From: Tenacibaculum sp. MAR_2009_124
GTDB taxonomy: Bacteria; Bacteroidota; Bacteroidia; Flavobacteriales; Flavobacteriaceae
Length of the DNA stretch: 64,000 nt
Assembly: GCF_900105455.1 (NCBI RefSeq)
Contig: NZ_FNSF01000005.1
Coordinates: 1-64,000, forward strand
Reading direction: 5' to 3'
Position numbers and translations under genes: made by a program
Notes under the pieces: model-generated
The model's database searches: none
The model's input: only the letters and a program-made list of their open reading frames with translations
Told to the model about the DNA's origin: nothing
Shown: in pieces, positions 1 through 15,100 of the stretch
Numbering within the stretch: position 1 is the stretch's first letter
How the letters are laid out: every line of letters starts with the position of its first letter

Positions 1-171
1 TCACATACACCATCGTTATCCTCATCATTACTATTTGGATTACATGGGTCTGCTGGATCAGGGTCTACCGTATCACAAATACCATCGCCATCTGCATCTG
101 TATTGTTTGGTACACATGGATCCGTTGGATCGGGATCAACAGTATCACAAACGCCATCATTATCCTCGTTC
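1..171 (-). pseudogene. Frame-shifted continuation of the giant TSP3 repeat protein, runs off left edge
   Basis: On the minus strand, positions 171 to 1 read as two more 24-residue TSP3 units of the form DGVCDTVDPDPTDPC and DGICDTVDPDPADPC, in the frame one base away from the main reading frame. The upstream frame stops at 160-162 because of one extra T (plus strand) near 168-171: this copy reads cctcgttcatta where sister copies read cctcatcatta. The homology shows the coding region once continued here. Whether the break is biological or an assembly error cannot be told from the sequence. Any C-terminal T9SS sorting domain would lie to the left of the window. Confidence 0.8.
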
Positions 172-3100
172 ATTACTATTTGGATTACATGGATCCGCTG
201 GATCGGGATCTACTGTATCACAAATACCATCGCCATCTGCATCTGCACTATCTGGATTACATGGGTCTGTTGGATCTGGATCTACCGTATCACAAACACC
301 ATCATTATCTTCATCACTACTATTTGGGTTACATGGATCCGCTGGATCGGGATCTATAGTATCACATACGCCATCGCCATCTGCATCTGTATTATCTGGG
401 CTACATGGATCATTTGGATCAGGATCAACACTATCACAAACACCATCGCCATCACTATCCGTTCCATTTGGAACACATGGATCTGCTGGATCGGGATCTA
501 CGGCATCGCAAATACCATCGCCATCCGCATCTGGTGCTCCTATTGGACATGGATCTGTTATATCTGGATCTACCGTATCACAAATACCATCTCCATCTAC
601 ATCTGTTCCATTTGGTATACATGGATCCGTTGGATTTGGATCGATCGCATCACATACGCCATCACCATCGGTATCTGCTCCATTTGGACTACACGGATCT
701 GTTGGGTCAGGATCTACTGTATCGCATACGCCATCGCCATCGGTGTCTAATGCATTTGGATCACATGGACTATTTGGATCAGGATCTATCGTATCACAAA
801 TACCATCACCATCGGCATCTGTTGCATCTGGAATACATGGATCTGTTGGGTTTGGATCTATTGCATCGCAATAACCATCACCATCTTCATCTGCACTATC
901 TGGATTACATGGATTATTTGGATCGGGATCTATCGTATCACAAATACCATCGCCATCCGCATCTGTTGCATCTGGAATACATGGATCTGTTGGATTCGGA
1001 TCTATTGCATCACAATAACCATCACCATCTTCATCTGCACTATCTGGATTACATGGATTATTTGGGTCGGGATCTATCGTGTCACAAATACCATCGCCAT
1101 CGGCATCGCTTGCATCTGGAATACATGGATCTGTTGGATTTGGATCTACTCCATCACAATAACCATCGCCATCTTCGTCATTACTATTTGGATTACATGG
1201 ATCTGCTGGATCTGGGTCTATACTATCACATACGCCATCATTATCCGCATCTATTCCATTTGGAATACATGGATCCGTTGGGTTTGGATCTACGGCATCA
1301 CAAACACCATCACCATCTTCATCATGTCCGTTTGGAATACATGGATCGGTCGGGTTTGGATCTACACTATCACAGATACCATCGCCATCACTATCTGTTG
1401 CATCGGGTACACATGGATCCGTTGGATTTGGATCTACTGCATCACATACGCCATCGCCATCCTCATCGTGTCCATTTGGATTACATGGATCCGCTGGATC
1501 GGGATCTACACTATCACATACGCCATCATTATCTGCATCCGTTGCATCTGGTACACATGGATCACTTGGATCAGGATCTACACTATCACAAACACCATCG
1601 CCATCACTATCTAAATCTTCTGGACCACATGGATCTGTTACATCTGGATCTATTGCGTCACAAATACCATCGCCATCAACATCTGTTGCATCTGGACTAC
1701 ATGGATCACTTGGATCTGGATCTACTGCATCACAAATTCCATCGCCATCAGTATCGGTACTGGTTGGATTACATGGGTCGGTTGGATCGGGATCTATTGT
1801 ATCACAAACGCCATCACCATCTGCATCCGTAGCATCTGGGCTACATGGATCGCTTGGATCGGGATCGATAGCATCACATACACCATCGCCATCAGTATCT
1901 GCACTTGTTGGATTACATGGATCAGTTGGGTCTGGATCTATTGTATCACATACACCATCGCCATCTGCATCGGTATTATCTGGAATACATGGGTCACTTG
2001 GATCGGGATCTACGGTGTCACATATACCATCACCATCTGCATCGGTATTGTCTGGACTACATGGATCCGTTGGATCGGGATCTATTGTATCACATACACC
2101 ATCGCCATCTGCATCGGTATTATCTGGTATACATGGATCCGTTGGATTTGGATCTACAGTATCACATACGCCATCACCATCGGTATCGGTATTATCTGGT
2201 ACACATGGATCCGTTGGATCGGGATCTACCGTATCACATACGCCATCATTATCTGAATCTACACTATTTGGATTACATGGATCCGCTGGATCGGGGTCTA
2301 CGGTATCACATACACCATCGCCATCTGCATCTGTATTATCTGGTACACATGGATCCGTTGGATCAGGATCTACCGTATCACATACCCCATCATTATCTGA
2401 ATCTACATTGTTTGGATTACATGGATCTACTGGATCTGGATCAATCGTATCACATACGCCATCACCATCCGCATCTGTATTATCTGGATTACATGGATCA
2501 CTTGGATCGGGATCTATCGCATCACATACGCCATCACCATCACTATCTGTTGCATCTGGTAAACATGGATCATTTACATCATTATCTGTAATCGTTCCCT
2601 CTCCTTGTAAATCAGTGGTGGTTATGGTTTCAGGTGTTGGCGAGCCAATACTGACATTGCTCATCAACACATTATAAGTCTCACTAATTTCATAGACATT
2701 GTTGTCTATCGTTGTTATCGGAATCGTTACTGTTGTACTTCCAATAGGAATTGTATAACCTGCACTAGTTTGAGCCAAATAATCTGCTCCTACTTGCGCA
2801 GTATTATCAGATGTGGTCACATCTAAAGTAACGTCATACTGCGCTGGATTACTTAAGGTAGCGGTAAAGTTCGCTGTGGCTCCCTCAACTACTGTAATAT
2901 CATCAATGCTTATTGTTGGGGCACTATCGCCTAAATCAGTGATTGTTCCTGCTCCTACTAAATCAGTCGTTGTAATTGCCTCTGATGGAGTTGATCCAAT
3001 ATTTATGTTACTCATTGTAACAGTATAGGTCTCATCTGTTGGCTCGTACGTAGTATCATTGATCGTTACCACTGGAATCGTTACGGTAGTACTTCCTGCG

Positions 3101-6100
3101 GTAATCGTATAACTTGCACTACTTTGAGCAGTATAATCATCTCCTGCTGTTGCCGTTCCATCACTCGTTGTTACATCAAAAGTAACATCATATTGAGAAG
3201 GATTGCTTAAGGTAGCGGTAAAGTTTGCTGTACTTCCTTCTGCAACCGTGATATCATCTATGCTAATCGTTGGGGCACTATCACCTAAATCGGTGATCGT
3301 TCCTGCTCCTACTAAATCAGTCGTTGTAATCGCCTCTGCTGGAGTTGATCCAATACTTACGTTACTCATTGTAACGGTATAGGTCTCATCTGTTGGTTCG
3401 TACGTAGTATCATTGATCGTTACCACTGGAATCGTTACGGTAGTACTTCCTGCGGTAATCGTATAACTTACACTACTTTGAGCGGTATAATCATCTCCTG
3501 CGGTAGTAGATCCATCACTCGTTGTTACATCAAAGGTAACATCATATTGAGAAGGGTTACTTAAGGTAGCGGTAAAGTTTGCGGTGCTTCCTTCTGCAAC
3601 CGTAATATCATCTATGCTGATCGTTGGGGCACTATCACCTAAATCGGTGATCGTTCCTGCTCCTACTAAATCAGTCGTTGTAATTGCCTCTGCTGGAGTC
3701 GATCCAATACTTACGTTACTCATTGTAACGGTATAGGTCTCATCTGTTGGTTCGTACGTCGTATCATTGATCGTTACCACTGGAATAGTTACGGTAGTAC
3801 TTCCTGCGGTAATCGTATAACTCTGACTGCTTTGTGCTGTATAATCACCTGGGGCTACTGCACTACCATCATTCGTACTTACATTAAAGGTAACATCGTA
3901 TTGTGAGGCACTACTTAAGGTAGCGGTAAAGTTCGCTGTAGCTCCCTCAACTACTGTAATATCATCAATGCTGATTGTTGGTGCACTATCACCTGTATCA
4001 GTAATTGTTCCTGCTCCTACTAAATCTGTCGTATTAATTGTCTCTGGAGTTGGTGAACCAATACTTACACTACTCATTGTAACGGTATACGTCTCATTGG
4101 TTGGTTCATAAACAGTATCATCAATCGTAACTACTGGAATCGTTACCGTAGTACTTCCTGCGGTAATCGTATAACTCTGACTGCTTTGAGCGGTATAATC
4201 ATCTCCTGCGGTAGCAGATCCATCACTCGTCGTTACATCAAAAGTAACATCATATTGAGAAGGGTTGCTTAAGGTAGCTGTAAAGTTTGCGGTGCTTCCT
4301 TCTGCAACCGTGATATCATCTATACTAATCGTTGGTGCACTATCACCTAAATCAGTGATCGTTCCTGCTCCTACTAAATCAGTCGTTGTAATTGCCTCTG
4401 CTGGAGTCGATCCAATACTTACGTTACTCATTGTAACGGTATAGGTCTCATCTGTTGGTTCGTACGTAGTATCATTGATTGTTGCCACTGGAATCGTTAC
4501 CGTAGTACTTCCTGCGGTAATCGTATAACTTACACTACTTTGAGCGGTATAATCATCTCCCGCTGTTGCCGTTCCATCACTCGTTGTTACATCAAAAGTA
4601 ACATCATATTGAGAAGGGTTGCTTAAAGTAGCTGTAAAGTTTGCGGTGCTTCCTTCAGCTACTGTAATATCATCAATGCTAATCGTTGGGGCACTATCAC
4701 CTAAATCAGTGATCGTTCCTGCTCCTACTAAATCAGTCGTTGTAATCGCCTCTGCTGGAGTTGATCCAATACTTACGTTACTCATGGTAACAGTATAGGT
4801 CTCATCTGTTGGCTCATACGTAGTATCATTGATCGTTACCACTGGAATAGTTACCGTAGTACTTCCTGCGGTAATCGTATAACTCTGACTACTCTGTGCT
4901 GTATAATCACCTGGGGCTACTGCACTACCATCACTCGTACTTACATTAAAGGTAACATCGTATTGTGAGGCACTACTTAAGGTAGCGGTAAAGTTCGCGG
5001 TGCTTCCTTCTGCAACCGTAATATCATCTATGCTGATCGTTGGTGCACTATCACCTAAATCAGTGATCGTTCCTGCTCCTACTAAATCAGTCGTTGTAAT
5101 CGCCTCTGATGGAGTTGATCCAATATTTACGTTACTCATTGTAACAGTATAGGTCTCATCTGTTGGCTCGTAAGTGGTATCATCGGTAGTAGCTATAGGA
5201 ATAGTTACTGTCGTAGTCCCTGCAGTGATCGTATAACTTGTACTACTTTGAGCGGTATAATCATCTCCCGCTGTTGCCGTTCCATCACTCGTTGTTACAT
5301 CAAAAGTAACATCATATTGAGAAGGGTTGCTTAAAGTAGCTGTAAAGTTCGCGGTGCTTCCTTCTGCAACCGTAATATCATCTATGCTGATCGTTGGTGC
5401 ACTATCACCTAAATCAGTGATCGTTCCTGCTCCTACTAAATCAGTCGTTGTAATCGCCTCTGATGGAGTTGATCCAATATTTACGTTACTCATTGTAACA
5501 GTATAGGTCTCATCTGTTGGCTCGTAAGTGGTATCATCGGTAGTAGCTATAGGAATAGTTACTGTCGTAGTCCCTGCAGTGATCGTATAACTTGTACTAC
5601 TTTGAGCGGTATAATCATCTCCCGCTGTTGCCGTTCCATCACTCGTTGTTACATCAAAAGTAACATCATATTGAGAAGGGTTGCTTAAAGTAGCTGTAAA
5701 GTTTGCGGTGCTTCCTTCAGCTACTGTAATATCATCAATGCTAATCGTTGGGGCACTATCACCTAAATCAGTGATCGTTCCTGCTCCTACTAAATCAGTC
5801 GTTGTAATTGCCTCTGCTGGAGTTGATCCAATACTTACGCCACTCATTGTAACGGTATAGGTCTCATCTGTTGGTTCGTACGTAGTATCATTGATCGTTA
5901 CCACTGGAATCGTTACGGTAGTACTTCCTGCAGTAATCGTATAACTTACACTACTTTGAGCGGTATAATCATCTCCTGCGGTAGCAGATCCATCACTCGT
6001 GGTTACATCAAAAGTAACATCATATTGTGAGGGGTTGCTTAAGGTAGCAGTAAAGTTTGCGGTGCTTCCTTCTGCAACCGTAATATCATCTATGCTAATG

Positions 6101-9100
6101 GTTGGTGCACTATCACCTAAATCGGTGATCGTTCCTGCTCCTACTAAATCAGTCGTTGTAATTGCCTCTGCTGGAGTTGATCCAATACTTACGTTACTCA
6201 TTGTAACGGCATAGGTCTCATCTGTTGGTTCATACGTAGTATCATTGATCGTTACCACTGGAATAGTTACGGTAGTACTTCCTGCGGTAATCGTATAACT
6301 TACACTACTTTGAGCGGTATAATCATCTCCTGCGGTAGCAGATCCATCACTCGTGGTTACATCAAAAGTAACATCATATTGTGAAGGGTTGCTTAAGGTA
6401 GCTGTAAAGTTTGCGGTGCTTCCTTCTGCAACCGTGATATCATCTATACTAATGGTTGGTGCACTATCACCTAAATCAGTGATCGTTCCTGCTCCTACTA
6501 AATCAGTCGTTGTAATTGCCTCTGCTGGAGTTGATCCAATACTTACGCCACTCATTGTAACGGTATACGTCTCATCTGTTGGTTCGTACGTAGTATCGTT
6601 GATTGTTGCCACTGGAATCGTTACCGTAGTGCTTCCTGCGGTAATCGTATAACTTACACTACTTTGAGCGGTATAATCATCTCCTGCGGTAGCAGATCCA
6701 TCACTCGTGGTTACATCAAAAGTAACATCATATTGAGAAGGGTTGCTTAAGGTAGCTGTAAAGTTTGCGGTGCTTCCTTCTGCAACCGTAATATCATCTA
6801 TGCTGATCGTTGGGGCACTATCACCTAAATCAGTGATCGTTCCTGCTCCTACTAAATCAGTCGTTGTAATTGCCTCTGCTGGAGTCGATCCAATACTTAC
6901 GTTACTCATTGTAACGGTATACGTCTCATCTGTTGGTTCATACGTAGTATCATTGATCGTTACCACTGGAATCGTTACGGTAGTGCTTCCTGCGGTAATC
7001 GTATAACTTACACTACTTTGAGCGGTATAATCATCTCCTGCAATAGCAGATCCATCACTCGTTGTTACATCAAAAGTAACATCATATTGTGAGGGATTGC
7101 TTAAGGTAGCTGTAAAGTTTGCGGTGCTTCCTTCTGCAACCGTGATATCATCTATGCTAATCGTTGGTGCACTATCACCTAAATCGGTGATCGTTCCTGC
7201 TCCTACTAAATCAGTCGTTGTAATTGCCTCTGCTGGAGTTGATCCAATACTTACGCTACTCATTGTAACGGTATAGGTCTCATTGGTTGGTTCATACGTA
7301 GTATCATTGATCGTTACCACTGGAATAGTTACGGTAGTACTTCCTGCGGTAATCGTATAACTTACACTACTTTGAGCGGTATAATCATCTCCTGCGGTAG
7401 CAGATCCATCACTCGAGGTTACATCAAAAGTAACATCATATTGTGAGGGATTGCTTAAGGTAGCTGTAAAGTTTGCAGTGCTTCCTTCTGCAACCGTGAT
7501 ATCATCTATGCTGATCGTTGGGGCACTATCACCTAAATCAGTGATCGTTCCTGCTCCTACTAAATCAGTCGTTGTAATTGCCTCTGCTGGAGTTGATCCA
7601 ATACTTACGTTACTCATTGTAACGGTATACGTCTCATCTGTTGGTTCATACGTAGTATCATTGATCGTTACCACTGGAATCGTTACGGTAGTGCTTCCTG
7701 CGGTAATCGTATAACTTACACTACTTTGAGCGGTATAATCATCTCCTGCAATAGCAGATCCATCACTCGTTGTTACATCAAAAGTAACATCATATTGTGA
7801 GGGATTGCTTAAGGTAGCTGTAAAGTTTGCGGTGCTTCCTTCTGCAACCGTGATATCATCTATACTAATGGTTGGTGCACTATCACCTAAATCGGTAATC
7901 GTTCCTACTCCTACTAAATCAGTCGTTGTAATTGCCTCTGCTGGAGTCGATCCAATACTTACGCTACTCATTGTAACGGTATAGGTCTCATCTGTTGGTT
8001 CGTACGTAGTATCATTGATCGTTGCCACTGGAATCGTTACCGTAGTACTTCCTGCGGTAATCGTATAACTTACACTACTTTGAGCAGTATAATCATCTCC
8101 TGCGGTAGCAGATCCATCACTCGTTGTTACATCAAAAGTAACATCATATTGAGAAGGGTTGCTTAAGGTTGCTGTAAAGTTTGCGGTGCTTCCTTCTGCA
8201 ACCGTGATATCATCTATACTAATGGTTGGAGCACTATCACCTGTATCGGTGATTGTTCCTGCTCCTACTAAATCTGTCGTGGTTATCGAACTTCCTGTTC
8301 CTGTTTGGACATTACTTAAAGTAACAGTATAAGTTTCGTTTGTTGGTTCGTATGTAGTATCGTTTATTGTTACTACTGGTATGGTAACTGTTGTATTACC
8401 TGCAGTAATCGTATAGCTTTGGTTGGTTTGTGTAGTATAATCGTCACCACCAATTGCTGTTCCATTACTCGTTGTTACATCAAAAGTAACATCACAAGCT
8501 ATTGCTTGACTTAACGTTGCCGTAAAATTAGCTGTAGTTCCTTCCGCTACCGTAATATCATCAATACTAATGGTTGGCACTGGATCAATTGTAATCTGAA
8601 CAACATTACTCAATGCTGCACAAGTAACACTATTCAATAAAGATGAAGCTTCCCTTCTATACCACATATTTTGGGTAAGAACTCCCACATCATATGTAGT
8701 TCCTGTAGCCCCTCCTATTGGAGTAAAACTTGATCCATCAGTACTACTTTCCCATTGATAACTTAGTGTACCGCTTCCTGTAGAAGTAACTGTTTCGGTA
8801 AATGCTACTGGATCTTCTCCTGAACAAATTGTTTGATTTGCTGCTATGGTTCCTCCCGTTACATTATTAATTGTTAAGGTAGCTTCTGAAGTGGTTGCAC
8901 TAGCACATACATTTTTTGTACTTGTAACTACCAATCTATATTTATTGGTTGAAGTTCCTATTAATGGATTTGTTAATGTTAAGCTTGCTGTGGTTGCATT
9001 GCTATAAATTCCTCCGTTCGTAATATCGTTCCACGCTCCTGCTCCTCCTACTTGTTCTTGCCATTGATATACCAAATCTGCCGTAGCTGCCGTACTACCA

Positions 9101-12100
9101 CTATAATCTGGTGTTGTTGCTGGAGCCGTTCCTGTAAATGTTGTTGTACTTAATGAAGAAGCTGCTCCTGTAAAAGTTATATTTGTTCCTAGGCAAATTG
9201 TTGCATCACTTGGTTGGGTATCTACTTGCAATGTGGTAGCTTCCGTTTCATTCCCGTTTGCTCCGTCATAGCCACCGGCACCACCAGTTACTTGTCCGTT
9301 ACTATCGAAACCAGTTCCATCTAAATCTCCATCTGAATCTCCGTCGGTTCCACCCGATTCTAAAACATCATTACAACCATCATTATCACTGTCTAAATCT
9401 AAATAATCTGCTGTTCCATCTCCATCGCTATCTTTTGGAATACAACTACTTCCTATTAATCCAAATTCTTCTATATGAACACTAGCGCCTTCTTTGGTAA
9501 GAATTCTTATATCTATATCAGTTACATTAAAATATGTTATGCCAAAAGAAAATTCCTGCCTAACTGGTCCTCCTCCAATAGCAGGAGCCGTAAAACTACG
9601 TGTGTATTGATTCCCATTTGAAGTAATTATAACCTCAAAATCTAAAACTTGCTGACCAGCTACTCCTAATTCATTATACATCAAAAACGCTGTAACCTCA
9701 TCAACTGAATAGGGCATTACCAAATCAAAAACTAAGGGGACTCCATTAAACGTTCCATCCGTTCCACTTCCCCAATCTCCAAAACTACCACTAGCAGGAT
9801 CACTTGGTGTTCCATCAATTAATCCTGGATTTCCTATTCCGTTAGCTACTGGTACATAGTTCGAAGAAACGGATGAGAAAAACTCCGCTCCAACTAAATC
9901 TGCATTGGTGTATTGCGAAGCTGCCTCATTACAATCTGTTATTCCATCATTATCATTATCTAAATCACAAGTATCAGCTACTCCATCCGAATCAATGTCT
10001 GCAAACCCTGAAACTGTCACATCACAACAAGCTGAACCGTCAGCTGAATCAGTTACCGCCGAGGTATTAGCCTGACCTCCTGAAGTCACTGTTGGAATTC
10101 CATCGACATCAACTCCTCCTGTTAACTCTCCTGAAGAGAGTTGTGTATAATTATAACTTCCAGCCGCTTCGATTGCATCATAACAGCCATCATTATCGCT
10201 GTCTACATCTAAATAATCAGGAGTTCCATCATTATCAGTATCCGGAGCAATACAATTAACTGCTATCTGAATTGCTCCTGAATTATTGACCGATTGTTCA
10301 TAACTAATACTTACCGATGTCAATAAACTTGATTTAATGTTCCATAGTTTGTTATCATTAGAACCACTAACTGGAGAACCGAAAACAACTTCATTTGTAT
10401 ATACCCCTGAGGCAATGTTTAGAGAATTATCGGGATTATCTACAGTGAACGTTGCACCAGAGGAAGTTATCTTCCAAGTTTCACCATCATCAAACCAAGC
10501 TCCAGTAGTTTTAGAAAATGCTTCAAAACTAACTGGCGTATCAAACGTTATTGTCCAAACGGTTGGTACTGAAGGAGTATTATTATTATCTAAAGAGATA
10601 TGTCCAGAACTATTATTAGACCCTGTAAAACCACCTGGTCCAGTTAAGGAAGTTGTAAAGTTAACCGTTTTTCCTCCTATTAAAATACTCCCATTAGATA
10701 AAGTAGAATCCCAAATTTGCCTTGTCGTACATGCCTGTTCATTACTATCTAAGATCCCATCATTATCATTATCTAAATCACAAGAATCAGCGATACCATC
10801 TGAATCAACATCTGCAAAACCTGAAACGGAAACAGCGCAACATGCTGAGTTATCAGAAAAATCTGTTACGGCGGCTGTTGTTGCTTGACCTCCAGAAGTG
10901 ACTGTTGGAATTCCATCAGCATCAACTCCACCCGTTAACTCTCCTGAAGAAAGTTGTGTATAATTATAACCTCCGGCTGCTTCCAACGCATCATAACAGC
11001 CATCGTTATCGCTGTCCAAATCTAAATAATCAGGAGTTCCATCTCCATCTGTATCATCATTATGCGATGTTCCATTTAAATCTGTATCTTCATCAAGTGT
11101 TAAAATACCATCGTTATCATCATCTTTATCCAAGTAGTTTGGAGTTCCATCACCGTCTGTATCATCGTCTGTATAATCAGAATTTCCATTTAAATCTTCA
11201 TCAACATTTAAAACGCCATCACAATCCAAATCAAAAGATGGGCATGCATCTGGACATGAAGCCCCATCATTAGAGCCACTCGCGGTTCCTGTTAATAATA
11301 ACGTTGCCACTGGAGTCGCTCCGTCGTAATCATTAATCTTAAAAAACTCACCTGTAGTATTCCTAAATACATATAAATTACCTTCTACATCACTAAAAGC
11401 AGCACCATAAGCTCCAGAAGAACCCGCTAAGCCTGTAACAATTTTACTAGTTATTGTTATGGGGTTCGTAGTCAAATCTGATTCATAAAGTACATTATTA
11501 CTAACTCCATAGGCTTTATTACTAATAATAGTAAAGTCTGCAAAATTATCATTGATTCCAGTAATAGGGATCAATGTATACGTCATTGTTGACAAATCAG
11601 CTCTTATATAGGCTCCTGCATTTTGACTTGAAGATCTAGCCCATAAAATGCCAGCTCCATCAAAATCAAGTGCATTTGGAGCATAAGATAGTGGAGTACC
11701 CCCATCTGTAATTTGTCCTAAATCAATCGAATTTCCATCTTGTCCAATTCTAACGATATTAAAACTAGAAGCCGTGATTCCATAAAGAAACCCATCTATT
11801 GAGTTATAACCTAATGTATTCGTAGTTGGAACGGGAGTTCCTACCACATTGTAATTCCCTGTTTCTGGATCCATTATATTTAACACCCCACTTAACACTT
11901 GATAAAAGCCAGGGGTACAACCTACAGGATTAACTGCGTCTCTATAATCAACATCTTCAGTTAATACATCTCCATCAACATCTGGGAAGTTATCATTTTG
12001 AGTGTTATCGAAACTACCGTTTACATCGGTATAATCGTCACCATTATCATAACTATTATCTAAACCATTTGTTCCTACAGTACCACTTAAAGTTAAGCCT

Positions 12101-15100
12101 GCTTCCGTTGTATCATTTCCGCCTTCATTATCTGAATCTAAATCTAGAATATCTGGGTTATCTGTACCATCAGTATTTACCGGAGTTAATCCTCCTAAAT
12201 ACGCAGAATTTATACCGTTATTTGTTAAGTATGTTGCTGCACTATCTGTATTAGGAGCTATATACCCTGTTGTAGTTTGCGCTTCAATATTGTCAGGAAT
12301 ACCATCATTATCACTATCTAAATCTTCTCCATTCGACTTTCCATCTCCGTCAGTATTTAAACATGGCACTATTACAGAAACTTTTACATCAGAAGCCGTA
12401 TTTCCTACATCCATTGTTAACGTTAAATCACTAACTTGCTCAATTCTGATACTCCAATTCGTTGGATTCGAAATTAGTGGATTTACAGTTATTGAATTTC
12501 CTGAATGTGATATTATTCTTAATTCATTCCCTGGATCATACACTTTAAAACTACCTGAAGTACTTGAAAAAGTCCAAGTATCTCCTGTATCAAAATTAAC
12601 ACTTGCATTCGTTGCCGCTGAAATTGTAAAATCGGAAGCATTTGAAGTCGATAATGAAACAGAAGCTCCGTTGCTCTGTAAGGCCATATTACCATTATTA
12701 TCTGTGTTAGCGGCACTTACTGTTCCTGATGCACTTTGGGTTACTGTTGTATTTGCAACCACATAATTTTGAGATGTTCCAGAAAGTCCTGAGAACTGCA
12801 TTGCAGAAGAATTAAAACATTCGACGGAGTCTAAGACACCATCATTATCATCATCTAAATCACAGGTATCAGCTACACCATCGCTATCATTATCTGAAAA
12901 ACCAGATACCGATACCTCACAACAAGCACTGCTATCAAAGTAATCGGTTACTGCAACGGTTGTTGTTTGACCTCCAGAAGACGTCGTAGGAACTCCATCG
13001 GAATCCACTCCTCCTGTAAAAGCCCCTGAAGATATTTGTGTATAGTTGTAAGATCCTGAAGCCTCTATAGCATCATAACACCCATCATTATCAGAGTCTG
13101 TATCAAGATGATCAAGTACTCCGTCTTCATCAGAATCACATAACCTTAATTCTATAAAATATTGGTTGTTCCCAGTAGCTCCTGTTGAGAAAAATTCAAT
13201 TCGCTTCGCCCCCGTAGTTTTCGCAACCCATTCAAATCTCACTCCATTTGTTGTTTCAGTTCCGCCCGTTGGATTATCGACATAATATGTATTTCCACTA
13301 TTTGAAGCAACGAAATCATCAACCAGAGTTGATGTATAATCAAATTCTACCCCATCTAATGAAATAAACCCATCTCTTAATCCCTGACTCAATGATCCTC
13401 CATGGGCTACAGTTACATAAGCTAAATCGGCATAAGTACCAGACAACTCAAAAGTTGTACTTCCTTCCGTAGCATTTGTCTTCCAAGCGGTGCCTCCTGA
13501 ATTCGTGGAACCATTCGTAACTGTTACTAATAGACTTCCTGTCGGCAAGCCATATAAACTACTAATATCATCATTAGTAATGCTATAATTAGAGGCATTA
13601 CCTCCTGGTGGACTTGATAAATCCACAGGTGTAATTTTAACTCTAGCACATTCATCATTATCTAGAATACCATCATTATCATTATCTAAATCACATGAAT
13701 TTACAATTCCATCTGAATCAATATCATCAAAACCAGATACTGAAGCATCACAACAAGCGGTACTATCCGTTGGATCAGTAACGGCTGCTGTATTGGTTTG
13801 CCCTCCTGACACAGTTGAAGGAACACCATTTCCATCAACTCCTCCTGTAAAAGCTCCATCAGTTAATTGCGTGTAATTATATGAACCTGCAGCCTCTAAA
13901 GCGTCATAACATCCATCACTATCAGAATCTACATCTAAATGATCATAGATTCCATCATTATCACTATCACAAATTCTATATTTAATTCGTAATAATACTC
14001 CATTTTGAGAACTAGTAGCTGCACCTCCTGATAATATACCAGAGGTCAATTCAATGTTATCTCCTCCTAAAATTTCATACCTAGGAAAATTAGTAGTTGT
14101 ATTTCCCGCACCTCCTACTGGGTTAGTTACACCTTGAGAAACTATATCTAAACCAGTAACGGGTGGAGTTGGCTGCAATAAAGCACCACCTGATGGATTA
14201 AAACTAACATACTCTCCATCATTAAATTGACCATCATACATTAATGAAATTGCTTCAAATGATTCAGTAAATAAAACCTCTACTTTTCTAGTTCCATTAA
14301 TAGCATTAGCAACGGTAAGCCAAGGGCTTCCTGCGGATCCAATTAAATTTGATGTTGGAGTCGAAGAACCAGTAGAACTAAACTTTACCGTTACTCCTAT
14401 TCCATTCAATTCTGGTATCCCTAAAACCGCGCCCATATCAGGTATTGTTTGCCCTGATGCTTGACTTATCCCTGCATCTGTTAACCCTAAATCTGCCCAA
14501 TTTATGTTTAACGTAACCAATCCACATTCATTATCATCTAAAATACCATCATTATCATCATCTAAATCGACAACATCTTCGATACCGTCTCCATCCGCAT
14601 CAGGATAAATTGTTACCGTTAAAGTTGACTGGGTACATAAAGGAGTTGGGTCAGAAGTATCACAAATTTGATATGTTATTACGTCTGTTCCCATTGCCGT
14701 TGCCGTTGGAGTATAATCAATAGTTCCATCATTATTAACAACAATGCTACCTTTTGAAGTTGTATTTCCTCCAACAATTGTAATAGATGTCAAATCTAAA
14801 TTCCCATTAGGGTCTGTATCATTACCCGCCAAATCAATATTAGACGCCACTCCTTGAACAGCCTCTCCAACATCATCACTACTAACTGGATCGTCATTAG
14901 ATTTCACTCTAGCAATAAACATTACCGAGTGAATTTGATCTGCTCCAGTCTGAACCTGTAAATTTATAGATGTATCTCCATTCGTAATATAAGGTGTTAT
15001 GATATACTCATCTACATCCATACCATATCTAGAAGGAGAAGTTGCTATATTTGCGGGAGTACTTACTTCATCATGAACAGCACCAAAAGCCGTTCCTAAA

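Noticed and set aside
35..2677. Long plus-strand open frames antisense to the TSP3 array
   Set aside because: They arise because repeated GAT/GGT codons read as ATC/ACC on the other strand. They have His/Leu/Tyr-rich low-complexity translations and follow the repeat period of the minus-strand gene.
171..8577. CRISPR-like array (regular repeats)
   Set aside because: The periods of 72 and 354 bp are coding repeats with continuous open frame. There are no short identical repeats separated by unique spacers and no cas genes.
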